A DNA stretch of 64,000 nucleotides from 55-13 sp037190145 (GCA_037190145.1 JBBCJU010000008.1:415112-479111), one strand, 5' to 3'. Positions 52,118 through 61,715 are shown, numbered from the stretch's first letter. Notes: generated from the sequence alone by a model not told the origin. Translations and numbers: made by a program.

Positions 52118-54684
52118 TCAATAACCCTCAACTCGATCTCAGTCACTGAGCTCGCTTCCAGACTCAAAGGAACTCGCACAAGACCATTCTCGGACGTGAA
52201 TCTTCGTCCGCTTAGCTCAACGGTCTGTCCCCACATTCCTCGAACCGAAATCTCAGATGAAATCTTAAGCTCAGCAGAATTATGGATGACGATCTTCGCC
52301 CATCGCTTTCGTGTATCGAACCTAAGCTCTCGAATCACGCCAAACGAAGTGCGAACTTCAAATCCTATCTGACGGACGACAATTCTTCGCCCAACGCCGT
52401 CCCAAGGTCGAATCAAGTAGGTATCGGTACCGTCAGAGCTATCCATTTCGAACTGGCATCCGAAGGTGATAATCCCCGCGTTTCGCGTTGGTAGGACATA
52501 GCTTGCTGCATTACGAAGGTAGGCAAACAACCCAATTCCTACATCCCCGGTCAAAGCAGAGATTCCAAACTGCTTTGATGCAGCATCGGGGCAGAAGCCC
52601 ATTGAGCCAGCCCCATCTGATCGCACGAGCGCCCAGATTCCCAACATTCCGCCAAAAGCTAATCTAAGATAGCTGTCCGGAAGCGAGGTGTAGTCTCGGT
52701 CTAGGTGTCGGAAAAACATCAGCGAGTTTGTAACTGTGGTGGGACCAAGGCAGAGTTCGCCCTTGTCGGCCATTGCCGGGTGAGGGATCTCGTGCTCTTC
52801 AAGCCAACGTTTGTCGCTGGCGTACCACCACCAACTGGGGCTTAAGGAGCGGGCCGCAAAGGCTAGGCGCATGGCCTCCTCTGCCATCGTCGGATTCATT
52901 CCCAGGCTGGCGCCTTCAAATGCTTCTCGAAAAGCCTCAGTGGACCACCCGCTTGGACCCGCAAATGGGAACGATCGATGTGCCGCCGTAGCATAGGCGT
53001 AAGAAAGGGTTTGCCAAGCTTGGCTAATCTGAGCGGCAAAATCTTCTTCGGTCAATTCGCCAATAGACTGGCGAAGCTCGCCAAGGAGTAGCGCAGATCC
53101 GAATTCAGGGCTCCCCGAAGTCACCGCACCTGCGTAGGTAGCGGTTCGAAGGAAATTCGCGAGATTCCCCTTGAGGGTTGTTAATCCCAATTTCTCTAAT
53201 CGGTAAAGAGCAGAATACAGGTTGGCGGCAAGGGTGTAAATTTGAGCGCGTCCTGCGTTCAATGCCACCGACTTATTATCGGCAAAAGCGCTTCCGATGG
53301 ACCCATCACCCGGATTCTGAAGATCATCCAAGAGGAACTCACGAACATAAGTTTCTAAGGTAGCGATCTCTGCAACATCAGGATAGAGGGTGTTCTTTTC
53401 CGCCAGGTACAGGGCATCGGCCAAGGAACTCTCAATTCCGAATGGACCCAAGTAATCGTCGATCGAGGTGAGCTGTTCCTTTGTATGGATGTCAGTTGCC
53501 AGGAATGCAGCGTGTAAGTTAGAACCAGGTTCGAGGTGGACTTGGTTCTCCACAATCCACTTCGCCCGTGCTTGAATCAGTTTCTCGATGGGCTCAATGA
53601 ATAGAAGATGGGTATTGGTCTCTCGGCCGTGCGTGTCTTCAAATGACAAAGTTGTGAGGCCCGCTGCGTCTGGTTTGACAAAGCAAAAGCCGCCCTCATC
53701 GTCTGAGTCTGTTTCTAGCTCGGCATCGCCATCGGTGTAGAACCGGGTTGGAGTCACTCCTGCGACCTCAATCGCAATGCCAACGTCAGTAGGAGCCACG
53801 GCACCCGGGAGCAAACGAATGGCGGGCTGCCCGCAAGCCGCTAAAATCGGATTCACGCTGTCGAAGCGATCTCGTTCTGTGGGGACAAATCGAGTTTGGT
53901 ACGTCCGAGATTCGCCCGGTTCCAGAATGAGCGTCGTGTGTTCGTTAAACCACTCCGACCACTCCTCGCGCTCAATGGCAGCGCGGCTGTGAAGGTAAAC
54001 AACGGGAATGCCCTCCCACCGAAACGGAGTGTTCAGGGAAGCTGGTACATGGTTATAAAACTCCCATTTGGTATCTTCGCCGGGGAAGACAAGTAGTCCC
54101 GGAGCCTCCGCGTTGAGACGTTGAGCGAACAGGTAGCTACCAGCGCCTCCAATGTACTTGTGAATGTAGACCCGGTCTTTGAACATCTCCGAGAGGCCGT
54201 TATCTGTTCCGGGATAACCTTCGAACAGATTGTTCAGGGCAAATGGAAACGCCAACTCGCCAATCTCAATCGTGGTACGGCTGGTGTTCTTGATTGTTAA
54301 GTCCCAACAGATTTGGGGAACCACACCCGCGCGTTCATAGAACTTGCCGACGGCCTCAATCTCGTCCAAAAAGGCAAATTCGTAGGCAAAAGAAACCCGG
54401 CTTGGATCTTCATCATCGTCCAACTGGCGGGCCGTGGAGTTTCGACTGACGATCCAAGGATCATCGGGATGATTGCGGGCTCCAATCAGGATAGTGCCGG
54501 GATAATAGTCCTCGGCAATCTCATCCCCCATGTTGATGGGTGAGATCACGAATTGGAACTCTTCATTCTCGTCTGGCAGGTTTGGGTTGGCAACCCACAT
54601 CTGGCCAATTCGTCCTCCTTGGCCAAACTCCATGTTGATTAGCGTTCCGGTTAGTTCAGGGCGGTCGAGGCCGAAGTCATCCAT
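52114..54684 (-). CDS. Large uncharacterised protein, possibly DUF5695/six-hairpin type
   Basis: An 856-residue protein without signal peptide or membrane helix. The N-terminal ~370 residues are beta-rich with long Asp/Glu runs (ETDSDDEGGFCFVKPD); the middle ~370 are helical with SPEFGSALLLGELRQSIGELTEEDFAAQISQAWQTLSYAYATAAHRSFPFAGPSGWSTEAF and WWWYASDKRWL...ADKGELCLGPTTVTNSLMFFRHL, resembling an (alpha/alpha) toroid of carbohydrate-active proteins; the last ~130 return to beta structure. I suspect the DUF5695 group but am unsure. It is coupled to the DUF948-like gene and diverges from the Rossmann-fold gene. Confidence 0.6.
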   Translation of the reverse strand: MDDFGLDRPELTGTLINMEFGQGGRIGQMWVANPNLPDENEEFQFVISPINMGDEIAEDYYPGTILIGARNHPDDPWIVSRNSTARQLDDDEDPSRVSFAYEFAFLDEIEAVGKFYERAGVVPQICWDLTIKNTSRTTIEIGELAFPFALNNLFEGYPGTDNGLSEMFKDRVYIHKYIGGAGSYLFAQRLNAEAPGLLVFPGEDTKWEFYNHVPASLNTPFRWEGIPVVYLHSRAAIEREEWSEWFNEHTTLILEPGESRTYQTRFVPTERDRFDSVNPILAACGQPAIRLLPGAVAPTDVGIAIEVAGVTPTRFYTDGDAELETDSDDEGGFCFVKPDAAGLTTLSFEDTHGRETNTHLLFIEPIEKLIQARAKWIVENQVHLEPGSNLHAAFLATDIHTKEQLTSIDDYLGPFGIESSLADALYLAEKNTLYPDVAEIATLETYVREFLLDDLQNPGDGSIGSAFADNKSVALNAGRAQIYTLAANLYSALYRLEKLGLTTLKGNLANFLRTATYAGAVTSGSPEFGSALLLGELRQSIGELTEEDFAAQISQAWQTLSYAYATAAHRSFPFAGPSGWSTEAFREAFEGASLGMNPTMAEEAMRLAFAARSLSPSWWWYASDKRWLEEHEIPHPAMADKGELCLGPTTVTNSLMFFRHLDRDYTSLPDSYLRLAFGGMLGIWALVRSDGAGSMGFCPDAASKQFGISALTGDVGIGLFAYLRNAASYVLPTRNAGIITFGCQFEMDSSDGTDTYLIRPWDGVGRRIVVRQIGFEVRTSFGVIRELRFDTRKRWAKIVIHNSAELKISSEISVRGMWGQTVELSGRRFTSENGLVRVPLSLEASSVTEIELRVIE

Positions 54685-54772
54685 CTTGGGGATGTGAGAT
54701 TACCGTAGTCTATTCGGGCTTCGTTGCATCAAGTTAGGCAAACCTATTACGGGTTTGTGCGTAACTACTTAT

Positions 54773-55237
54773 GTGTCGGCTACAAAGATCGCATTAATTG
54801 GGGCAGGGAAGCTAGATCGAGTGATTCCGGTGGTGGCTTCTTTGGCCACCTATTTCGGAGAACGTCCTCTTGATATAACGTTTTATCATTCGGAAGAAGA
54901 AAGGCTGGATCTCGTAGATCGGTTTGCCCGACTGTGTTTCGTGATGAACCAGTCCACCCACTCATTGCGATCGACAACCTTCTTAGAAGAGGCGTTGGAG
55001 GATGCTGATGCACTGGTCATGCTTGCACCAATGTCAGGAATCACGATAGATTCCCGCGTGCTCGACCTTCGAACGGGTTGGCCCAGTGGAAATGAGGCGG
55101 CGGATGAGTTTGTCGTCGCGCTGCAGATTCTCCGCTGGCTTAATGGTGAAGAGTATCCGTATCAGATTTTCCGAGAGTTGGATGACTCTCCGATCAAAGC
55201 TTGGTTAGATCGGAGAGTGGAAGCCCTCGGGCGATAG
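54773..55237 (+). CDS. Short Rossmann protein resembling the GH4 N-terminal domain
   Basis: About 154 residues from GTG 54773 (TTG 54755 possible). The start TKIALIGAGKLDRVIPVVASLATYFGERPLDITFYHSEEERLDLVDRFARLC and the later TTFLEEALEDADALVMLAP follow the NAD-binding half of family 4 glycosidases and related lactate/malate dehydrogenase folds. The catalytic half, with the metal-binding Cys and His motifs, is absent and the protein ends normally, so either it is a binding-only protein or a relic. The stop adjoins the gltB stop on the opposite strand with no gap. Confidence 0.6.
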   Translation: MSATKIALIGAGKLDRVIPVVASLATYFGERPLDITFYHSEEERLDLVDRFARLCFVMNQSTHSLRSTTFLEEALEDADALVMLAPMSGITIDSRVLDLRTGWPSGNEAADEFVVALQILRWLNGEEYPYQIFRELDDSPIKAWLDRRVEALGR

Positions 55238-58200
55238 CTACTCCAGCTTTTCAGGAAGCAACTTCGTCGTGACCTTTGAGAATCGACGGAGATCAAATTT
55301 ATCGAGCAGCATGCTTGCCACTTTGCTTCCTGTAGCCTCCAAGTGAGCGGCTAGAAGCTCTTCGATGATCACCCGGTCCAATAGGTCGACAGTTTCTAAG
55401 TGGACGTAATCTTGGTTAAGGCGGTCCTCGTCGGCATCAAGGAGATAAACCACGCCGCCGGTCATGCCTGCTCCCAGATTTGGGCCAGTGGGACCGAGAA
55501 CCAGAGCCGTTCCACCGGTCATGTACTGGAAGGCGTTGGCGGCAACTCCCTCCACCACGATCTGGGTTCCGCTTCCCTCTGAGTTCTTTCGCAGACAAAT
55601 ACCGAATCGGTTGCCAGCCCTCCCCGCAATGAAGACCTTCCCGCCTCTGGCTCCGTAGCCAAAGGCATTACCGACGACCGTTAGGCTGCCATCCCCGTTT
55701 GGGGGAATGATGGCTAAGGTTCCTCCGTAAGCGGCGGTAAAGCAAGAGTCGGCGACAATCCCTTTGATCCGGAAATTCATTCCATTGACCGCATAGGCCG
55801 CATAGAAGTGACCTCCGGCGCCTTTGTGATCGAACTGAATAGTGCCTTTGGAGAGGCCAAGGTCACCTACTTGACGAGCGATCTCTCCTGCCGCACCCAC
55901 TCCAACGCACCGATCTTCATTGGTCAATGGTTCTCTTAGGATGGAGGAGTCGCCGGCCATGGCTCGTTTGGCAATACAGGCTTCCTGGTCGCGCAGTTTA
56001 GGCATATGCTGGGATGTCTGCTCCGCATAGGAGCGTTTGGTGATTCGAGCATGTGGCGCGGAGAGAACTGAACTGAGGTCGATCATCGCAGCTTTTCCGA
56101 TGAGATCGGAGCGTCGAGTCAGCAAGTCACGTCGCCCAATGACATCCTCAAGTTTTGCGATGCCGTGTTGCGCCATCATTTCGCGGATATCCCGAGCGAT
56201 ATATAGCAAGTATCGGGCAACGTGCTTTGACTTTCCGGTGAATCGAGCGATGTGGGCTGGATCTTGGGTGGCGACTCCCGGAGTACAGCCTAAGCGTCGC
56301 TTGCCAGTTGGGTCGGCAGGGTCAATGCCTGCGAGGTGACATTTTCGGAGCATCGAGCAGCCGATTGCAATCAGCAGGGAAGTTCCGAATCCCACCCGGT
56401 CTGCACCCAGCAAGAACATTTTCAGCGCCTGTCGTCCCCCCTGGATGCCGCCATCCACGCTTAGTTCCACTAAGTGGCGAACCCCTTCTTCTACCAGCAT
56501 GTCTTGAACGGTTGGAAGAACCGAGGCAACGGGAACACCAGCGTGCTTTTGATCAACCCTTTTAGCAGCTCCTGTTCCGCCACAGCCATCGCTGATGTGC
56601 AGACGATTGGCACCAGCGTTCACGCCGCCCATGGCTACCATCTCGACACCGTGGGTGGCCACGTATTTGAGAGCGCAGTTCACTTTTGGATTCAAATGCC
56701 TCCAGCTTTCTACCATCAGCTTTACATCCTCAATGGAGTACAAGTTGTGATTGATCGGCGGGGAAACCAGTTCATAACCCGGCTCACAGCCACGGCGTTT
56801 GGCAACTTCCACGCTGACCTTCTTGCCGGGAAGCTGGCCGCCCTTACCGGGTTTGGCACCTTGGGCAAACTTTACTTCGGCTTCTTTCGCCCGCGAGGCG
56901 GTCATCGGGGTGATGGTGAATCGGCCCCCTGAATACTGCACACTGGGGTTACCCTCGCGGGTTCCAATACGCTCCTTGTCGAATCCACCTTCCCCTGAGT
57001 TGGCGAACGGCCCCATGCCAGATGGAAGAGATACGCCTTGAATTCGACACCATCTGTGTAGAACATTGAGACCACGGGCGATGGCTCGATGTGCGGGTTC
57101 GGAAAGCGCACCTTCACTCATCCCGGGGGCCATGAATCTCCAAGCGATGGAAGCTTCGGACTCTACTTCCTCAAGAGGGATTTGCCGACCTTCTTTTAGT
57201 TGAATAAGGTCCAAGATAGAGAGTGGATTTCGAGTCTCAATGAGTTCTGCGTAGTCTTTGTAAGCTTGGTAACTACCGGGCTCCGACTTGTGAATCTTCT
57301 TGGAATAGCCACTTGCGCTGTGTAGGAGGCGAACGACTTCGGCGTTATTGGCGTGAGGGCGACCCTCTTTTGTATGCCGATACTCTCCAGCATCAACAAG
57401 GGAAGTGTTGGTTTTGGCGGTGGCGGCGGTCAAAACGGGTTCGGCTTCTTCGGCGGGTTGGTAAGCCCGAGCCCAAAACTCAAACCACTCTTGATCCAAT
57501 ACGTTGACTCCGATTCCTCCGAGGTGCGCAGGAACTCCGGGGAACTCAGACTCCACAAACTCGCGATTGAGTCCAATCGCTTCAATGAGGGATGCGCCGC
57601 AGTAGGCAGAAGCGGGAGTGACGCCCATCATGGACATGGCCTCCACAAATCCGGCCCTAACTCCTTTCAGGTAGTTGGCTTCTTGATCTCCGGCAAGTTC
57701 ACAACCTAGCCATGGGGAAACGGCATCGGCACCGACCGCGACATGAAGAGCACAGTGGTGGATATCCCAGATCCCAGATTCGCAAATAAGTCCAACTTTA
57801 TGTCGAATTCCTAGGCGAATAAGGGCTTGGTGCACTCTGCTGACTGCTCGTAGGGTAGGGGCAGGCACTCGATCTTCGTTCACACCTCTATCGGATAGGA
57901 TGAGAACGGCGTGGTTTTTTGCGGCATAGATTGCTTCATCAACCACGCGGGCAATGGAGTTCTCAATGCCGTTTGGACCCTCGGTTGCCGGGAAGGTGAG
58001 ATCCAGCGTGATGGAATCTTGTTCAGGCATTTCGCTGAGCCCTAACACTCGCTCGGGAAGTAAGGCTACGGGACGGCTGGAATGAGTAAAGAGTCCTGAG
58101 CGGTCTCCCAAGGCGACGGAAGAATCAAAAACCCAGGCATCTCGAATTGGATCAATGGGAGGGCTGGTCTCTTGCGCGAAGCGAAGAGCAAAGTGGTCTT

Positions 58201-59677
58201 CCAGCCGACGGGGAAGATGGTCCAACATGGCGGCGGGAGGGGTGTCGTCGCCCATAGAGCCGATGGCTGGTTTTCCGGTTTTTAATAGCGGTTCTAGAAC
58301 AACGTCAATATCCTCCTTGGTCATACCAAATGCAGCCGGACGGGTTGCTTGAGTTGTTCGGGGACGGGTTTCGTAGGTTGTTAGCTCGATGGCACCTGTG
58401 AATTCTCGGGCAACTTCTTGGCGAACATCACCGGGCATTAGAACCATGCCGGAACCTAACTTAACCTTAACGGTTTCGCCCGGCCCGAGAACCTGCTGCA
58501 CCTCAGGGTCGCCGATTGGGAAGACCCCAGTCATCTCGCTGCAGGCAACGGCATATTCTTTGGTCGATGCGAACCAAAGGGGGCGCAATCCGTTTCGATC
58601 CAGATGCGCAACCGCCTCGTCTCCATCGCAAGCTACGATGGCGGCAGGGCCATCGCAGGCTCCCAAATACACACTCATCGTTTTGTAGAAATCTTCTAGA
58701 ACTTTTGAGTCCGTTGTGAGAGCTTCAGGAAGGAGCGCCAGAAGGGATGACGTGATGTCTTTCCCTCCCGCCATCAGAGCAAGAAGCATGTCGTCCAGGT
58801 TTGCTGTATCGGACCCTCCAGAACAGACGACGGACTTCACGTGTCCTGCTAGCCCGGATAGGGAAGGGTGTTTCTCCACCAAAGCAGTCAAAAGATCTTG
58901 CCCAATGGCTTCGAACCACGCGACGTTTCCCCGAATGGTATTGATCTCGCCATTGTGGGCAAGCGACCAAAATGGCTGGGCTCTGCGCCATGCGGTGGTT
59001 GTATTTGTGCAGTAGCGGCTATGGAAGAGCAGGAATCGGGAAGCGAAATGTGGGTCTTGGAGATCGGGATAAAACTCAGAAGTTTTTGAGAGGGCGAAAA
59101 GCCCTTTGTAGATAACCGTTCGATTCGAAAGGCTGACAACGGAGAAGTCGTCACCGGCTAATTTGCCGACGGTGGCGTCAAGGGCGAGTCGGAGAAGATA
59201 TCGAGTGGCAAACCACCCATCTTCACTCATGTAGGCAGGGCGGCGAAACAGGGCTTGGCGAACGATGGGCAGAGTGCGAAGGGCATGACTCCCAGGTTCT
59301 AAGGCCGTTGTGTTAACAGGAACGTCAGCCCATTGAATAACATTTGCTCCAGCGAGTTCGGCAAGTTCCTCTACCTTGGCGACACAGGCTCTTCTTAAAG
59401 CAGCATCGAATGGGAGGAAGAACATTCCGAGAGCGATATCTCGTTGAGCAATAAGTTTTGCATGCTCTGGGAAGCGGTCTAACAGGACCGGCCAGGGAAT
59501 ATCCACTTGGATACCTGCGCCATGGCCTGGAGCGCCTCGGTGATCAAAGCGGCGGCACATATCAATGCCATGCTCGACAACGCTACGATCGGCCACTCCT
59601 TTTCGGGTGGCGATGAACCCAATGCCACAGGCATCGGATTCGAGAATCTGATTTGAACCTTTCTGGACCCAATACAT
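55238..59677 (-). CDS. gltB: Glutamate synthase large subunit (GOGAT alpha)
   Basis: A 1479-residue GltB. A short propeptide precedes Cys16 (SDACGIGFIA), the glutaminase nucleophile of the class II amidotransferase domain (about 16-430; the conserved HNGEINT is present). The central and FMN-binding domains occupy about 470-1200, with LRTGGGTGAAK-like DGCGGTGAAKRVDQKHAG and the 3Fe-4S cysteines in CSMLRKCHLAGIDPADPTGKRRLGC. The C-terminal beta-helix (GxxG repeats: GDGSLTVVGNAFGYGARGGKVFIAGRAGNRFG) is intact. It makes two glutamates from glutamine and 2-oxoglutarate. gltD is not adjacent. Confidence 0.97.
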   Translation of the reverse strand: MYWVQKGSNQILESDACGIGFIATRKGVADRSVVEHGIDMCRRFDHRGAPGHGAGIQVDIPWPVLLDRFPEHAKLIAQRDIALGMFFLPFDAALRRACVAKVEELAELAGANVIQWADVPVNTTALEPGSHALRTLPIVRQALFRRPAYMSEDGWFATRYLLRLALDATVGKLAGDDFSVVSLSNRTVIYKGLFALSKTSEFYPDLQDPHFASRFLLFHSRYCTNTTTAWRRAQPFWSLAHNGEINTIRGNVAWFEAIGQDLLTALVEKHPSLSGLAGHVKSVVCSGGSDTANLDDMLLALMAGGKDITSSLLALLPEALTTDSKVLEDFYKTMSVYLGACDGPAAIVACDGDEAVAHLDRNGLRPLWFASTKEYAVACSEMTGVFPIGDPEVQQVLGPGETVKVKLGSGMVLMPGDVRQEVAREFTGAIELTTYETRPRTTQATRPAAFGMTKEDIDVVLEPLLKTGKPAIGSMGDDTPPAAMLDHLPRRLEDHFALRFAQETSPPIDPIRDAWVFDSSVALGDRSGLFTHSSRPVALLPERVLGLSEMPEQDSITLDLTFPATEGPNGIENSIARVVDEAIYAAKNHAVLILSDRGVNEDRVPAPTLRAVSRVHQALIRLGIRHKVGLICESGIWDIHHCALHVAVGADAVSPWLGCELAGDQEANYLKGVRAGFVEAMSMMGVTPASAYCGASLIEAIGLNREFVESEFPGVPAHLGGIGVNVLDQEWFEFWARAYQPAEEAEPVLTAATAKTNTSLVDAGEYRHTKEGRPHANNAEVVRLLHSASGYSKKIHKSEPGSYQAYKDYAELIETRNPLSILDLIQLKEGRQIPLEEVESEASIAWRFMAPGMSEGALSEPAHRAIARGLNVLHRWCRIQGVSLPSGMGPFANSGEGGFDKERIGTREGNPSVQYSGGRFTITPMTASRAKEAEVKFAQGAKPGKGGQLPGKKVSVEVAKRRGCEPGYELVSPPINHNLYSIEDVKLMVESWRHLNPKVNCALKYVATHGVEMVAMGGVNAGANRLHISDGCGGTGAAKRVDQKHAGVPVASVLPTVQDMLVEEGVRHLVELSVDGGIQGGRQALKMFLLGADRVGFGTSLLIAIGCSMLRKCHLAGIDPADPTGKRRLGCTPGVATQDPAHIARFTGKSKHVARYLLYIARDIREMMAQHGIAKLEDVIGRRDLLTRRSDLIGKAAMIDLSSVLSAPHARITKRSYAEQTSQHMPKLRDQEACIAKRAMAGDSSILREPLTNEDRCVGVGAAGEIARQVGDLGLSKGTIQFDHKGAGGHFYAAYAVNGMNFRIKGIVADSCFTAAYGGTLAIIPPNGDGSLTVVGNAFGYGARGGKVFIAGRAGNRFGICLRKNSEGSGTQIVVEGVAANAFQYMTGGTALVLGPTGPNLGAGMTGGVVYLLDADEDRLNQDYVHLETVDLLDRVIIEELLAAHLEATGSKVASMLLDKFDLRRFSKVTTKLLPEKLE

Positions 59678-60107
59678 ATCGCGAACTCTTTCCGCGCCCT
59701 AGCGGGTCCCTTGGCGGCATTACCAAAAGGGAAAGACACTATACGCCAACTTTGCCTGGTTTGAGAAGAGGTTACGAAGAGAAGACCCGGTGAGGAGGGG
59801 ATTTCTTACCGGCATCGAGATGGGATTCAGGGGGAATCATACATGGAAGTTAGATTTTGAATGTGTGGTTTGCCATTCAATTGAGGGTTGCCAGGTAGCT
59901 ACATCCTGGAATGGCAGCACTTTTGGCAATCAGACGTGATGCATCCCCTAATATTGAGTTTCTAATCTATGTTAATCGTGGGAATGGCTTCTCCTCTATA
60001 AGACTAATTTTACGTAAACGTGCCCTTCGATAAGAAAAGCGTAAGAAGTATCAGTTTAGTCCCGAAGCCATCGTCGGTTGCCTACTTGCTATCGTTTAAG
60101 AACTGTA
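59678..60107. other. Intergenic region between gltB and csbD
   Basis: No gene is supported here. On the minus strand a -10-like TATAGT (59738-59743) may serve gltB, without a convincing -35. A 39-codon frame at 59820-59939 lacks a ribosome-binding site and homology and is not called. Confidence 0.5.
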
Positions 60108-60125
60108 AAGATCACTCCTGATCTT
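60108..60125. promoter_or_regulatory. Small inverted repeat upstream of csbD-like gene
   Basis: AAGATCA-CTCC-TGATCTT is a perfect 7-bp inverted repeat ending 29 bp before the CsbD ATG. It could be a regulator site or a leader hairpin. Confidence 0.4.
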
Positions 60126-60154
60126 GAATCGGGATATCAAAGGAGAATAACGAT

Positions 60155-60358
60155 ATGAATTGGGACATTGTTCAAGGTAACTGGACGCAATGGAAAGGCC
60201 GACTAAAGGAAAAGTGGGGAGATTTAACCGACGATGACCTGACCATGTTGGATGGGAAGAAAGATCAGCTTGCGGGCAAAATCCAAGAGAGATATGGGAT
60301 CGCTCGAGAAGAAGCAGAAAAGCAAGTAGATGAGTGGGCATCATCCTATAAGGATTGA
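60155..60358 (+). CDS. CsbD-family stress protein
   Basis: A 67-residue protein, MNWDIVQGNWTQWKGRLKEKWGDLTDDDLTMLDGKKDQLAGKIQERYGIAREEAEKQVDEW..., matching the CsbD fold almost from end to end (the 'GxWxQxKGxxKxxWGxLTDDD' start and 'GxxxxLxGKxQExYGxxxxEAExQVDEW' centre). CsbD genes are induced by general stress; the biochemical role is unknown. AGGAG at 60141-60145 precedes ATG by 9 nt. It is followed 42 bp later by a DUF1328 gene, a frequent stress-associated partner. Confidence 0.92.
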   Translation: MNWDIVQGNWTQWKGRLKEKWGDLTDDDLTMLDGKKDQLAGKIQERYGIAREEAEKQVDEWASSYKD

Positions 60359-60400
60359 TCTGCTGAGTTTTTAGATATTGAATAACAGGAGGATAGAAAC

Positions 60401-60565
60401 ATGTTACATTACGCCGTAGTCTTTTTCGTCATCGCGATTATCGCTGCGATCTTAGGTTTTGGTGGTATTGCCGGAGCCGCATCTGGAATTGCGCAAATAC
60501 TTTTCATCGCATTCCTTGTGCTGGCTGTTCTATCACTCTTGTTTGGTAAGAAGCCTGTAGTCTAG
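60401..60565 (+). CDS. DUF1328 small membrane protein
   Basis: A 54-residue protein beginning MLHYAVVFFVIAIIAAILGF and ending LFGKKPVV. It has two membrane helices around a GGIAGAASGIAQ turn, which is the DUF1328 (YtjA-like) signature. AGGAGG (60387-60392) sits 8 nt before ATG, a strong site. Its placement after CsbD suggests joint induction under stress. Confidence 0.88.
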   Translation: MLHYAVVFFVIAIIAAILGFGGIAGAASGIAQILFIAFLVLAVLSLLFGKKPVV

Positions 60566-60575
60566 GCTTAAAAAC

Positions 60576-60609
60576 AAAAAGCCTGCGAGAAATTTCTCGC
60601 AGGCTTTTT
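60576..60609. terminator. Bidirectional terminator
   Basis: A perfect 34-bp palindrome: AAAAAGCCTGCGAGAAA (60576-60592) followed directly by its complement (60593-60609), with T-runs on both strands. It separates the CsbD/DUF1328 pair from hppD. Confidence 0.92.
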
Positions 60610-60626
60610 CTGTTGTTCAGGAGAGG

Positions 60627-61715
60627 TTACAGAGTTCCTCTTAAGGCTTGCTCTCTTTCGATAGATTCGAACAAGGCTTTGAAGTTGCCTTTACCAAAAC
60701 TCTTAGCTCCTTTACGGTGGATGATCTCGTAGAAAATAGTGGGTCGATCCGTTACGGGCTTGCTAAAGATTTGTAGCAAATATCCTTCGTCATCTCGATC
60801 AACCAAGATTCCTAGTTCGGCTAGCTCTTCAATATTTTCATCGATCTTTCCGACTCGCTCTTCAAGAACTTCATAGTAAGTCTTTGGAACCGTTAAGAAT
60901 TCAAGCCCACGAGCTTGTAAGCGAGATACGGTGTGAATAATGTCATCCGTTCTGAGCGCGACGTGTTGCACACCGGCACCGCCAAAGAACTCCAAGTATT
61001 CATCGATCTGGCTTTTCTTCTTACCATCGGCAGGTTCGTTGATCGGGAATTTGACGCGACCATTTCCGCTTGCCATGACCTTCGACATAAGGGCGGTGTA
61101 TTCAGTAGAGATGTCTTTGTCATCAAAACTGATGAGGTTCTTGAAGCCCAAAATTTCTTCGTACCAGTTCACCCAGTAGTTCATTTTTCCGAGTTCGACA
61201 TTGCCTACGCAGTGATCGATCTCCTGGATACCAATTGGGTCGCCTGGTTCATTGCGAGCTTGGAATCCTGGCAAGAAGTGGCCCTTAAAGTTATCTCTAT
61301 TGATAAAGGTGTGAAGGGTGTCGCCATAGGTGTGAATCGATGCCACACGTACGTATCCCTCATCGCCTTCGATAGAGTAAGGTTCACGGGCTGCCTTCGC
61401 GCCTCTGCGAACGGCTTCGTTGAACGCCCAGTCCACATCATCGACTTCAAACGCGATATCTTGAACGAAATCGCCGTGGTGAGCGATGGCTTCTGCCATC
61501 GGGTGTCCAGGACGAATTGGGGCGGTGAACAGAAGGCGTACATCGTTCTGCTCAAGAAGATAATCGACTTCATGCCGAAGGCCAGTCTCCAGGCCATGAT
61601 AGCCCGTTATTGAAAATCCAAATACGTGCTGGTAGTAGTAAGCGGCTTGACGCGCATTTCCTACGTAATGGCGAATATGGTCGACCCTTCGGATTGGAAA
61701 ATTGTCTGTGCTCAT
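60627..61715 (-). CDS. hppD: 4-hydroxyphenylpyruvate dioxygenase
   Basis: About 362 residues from ATG 61715, chosen because AGGAG lies 9 nt upstream; an earlier start would add seven residues. Two VOC domains: the N-terminal one begins VDHIRHYVGNARQAAYYYQHVFGF, the C-terminal one has the three metal ligands in EIDHCVGNV (His), VQHVALRTDDI (His) and YLLQIFSKP...FYEIIHR (Glu). It makes homogentisate from 4-hydroxyphenylpyruvate with Fe(II) and O2, for tyrosine breakdown or quinone/tocopherol-like synthesis. No homogentisate dioxygenase is nearby. It implies an oxygen-using organism. Confidence 0.96.
   Translation of the reverse strand: MSTDNFPIRRVDHIRHYVGNARQAAYYYQHVFGFSITGYHGLETGLRHEVDYLLEQNDVRLLFTAPIRPGHPMAEAIAHHGDFVQDIAFEVDDVDWAFNEAVRRGAKAAREPYSIEGDEGYVRVASIHTYGDTLHTFINRDNFKGHFLPGFQARNEPGDPIGIQEIDHCVGNVELGKMNYWVNWYEEILGFKNLISFDDKDISTEYTALMSKVMASGNGRVKFPINEPADGKKKSQIDEYLEFFGGAGVQHVALRTDDIIHTVSRLQARGLEFLTVPKTYYEVLEERVGKIDENIEELAELGILVDRDDEGYLLQIFSKPVTDRPTIFYEIIHRKGAKSFGKGNFKALFESIEREQALRGTL

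Noticed and set aside
59820..59939. 39-codon frame with four cysteines upstream of csbD
   Set aside because: No ribosome-binding site at proper distance and no recognisable family.
60933..61613. 226-codon plus-strand frame
   Set aside because: It is antisense to hppD, whose motifs are clear and complete.
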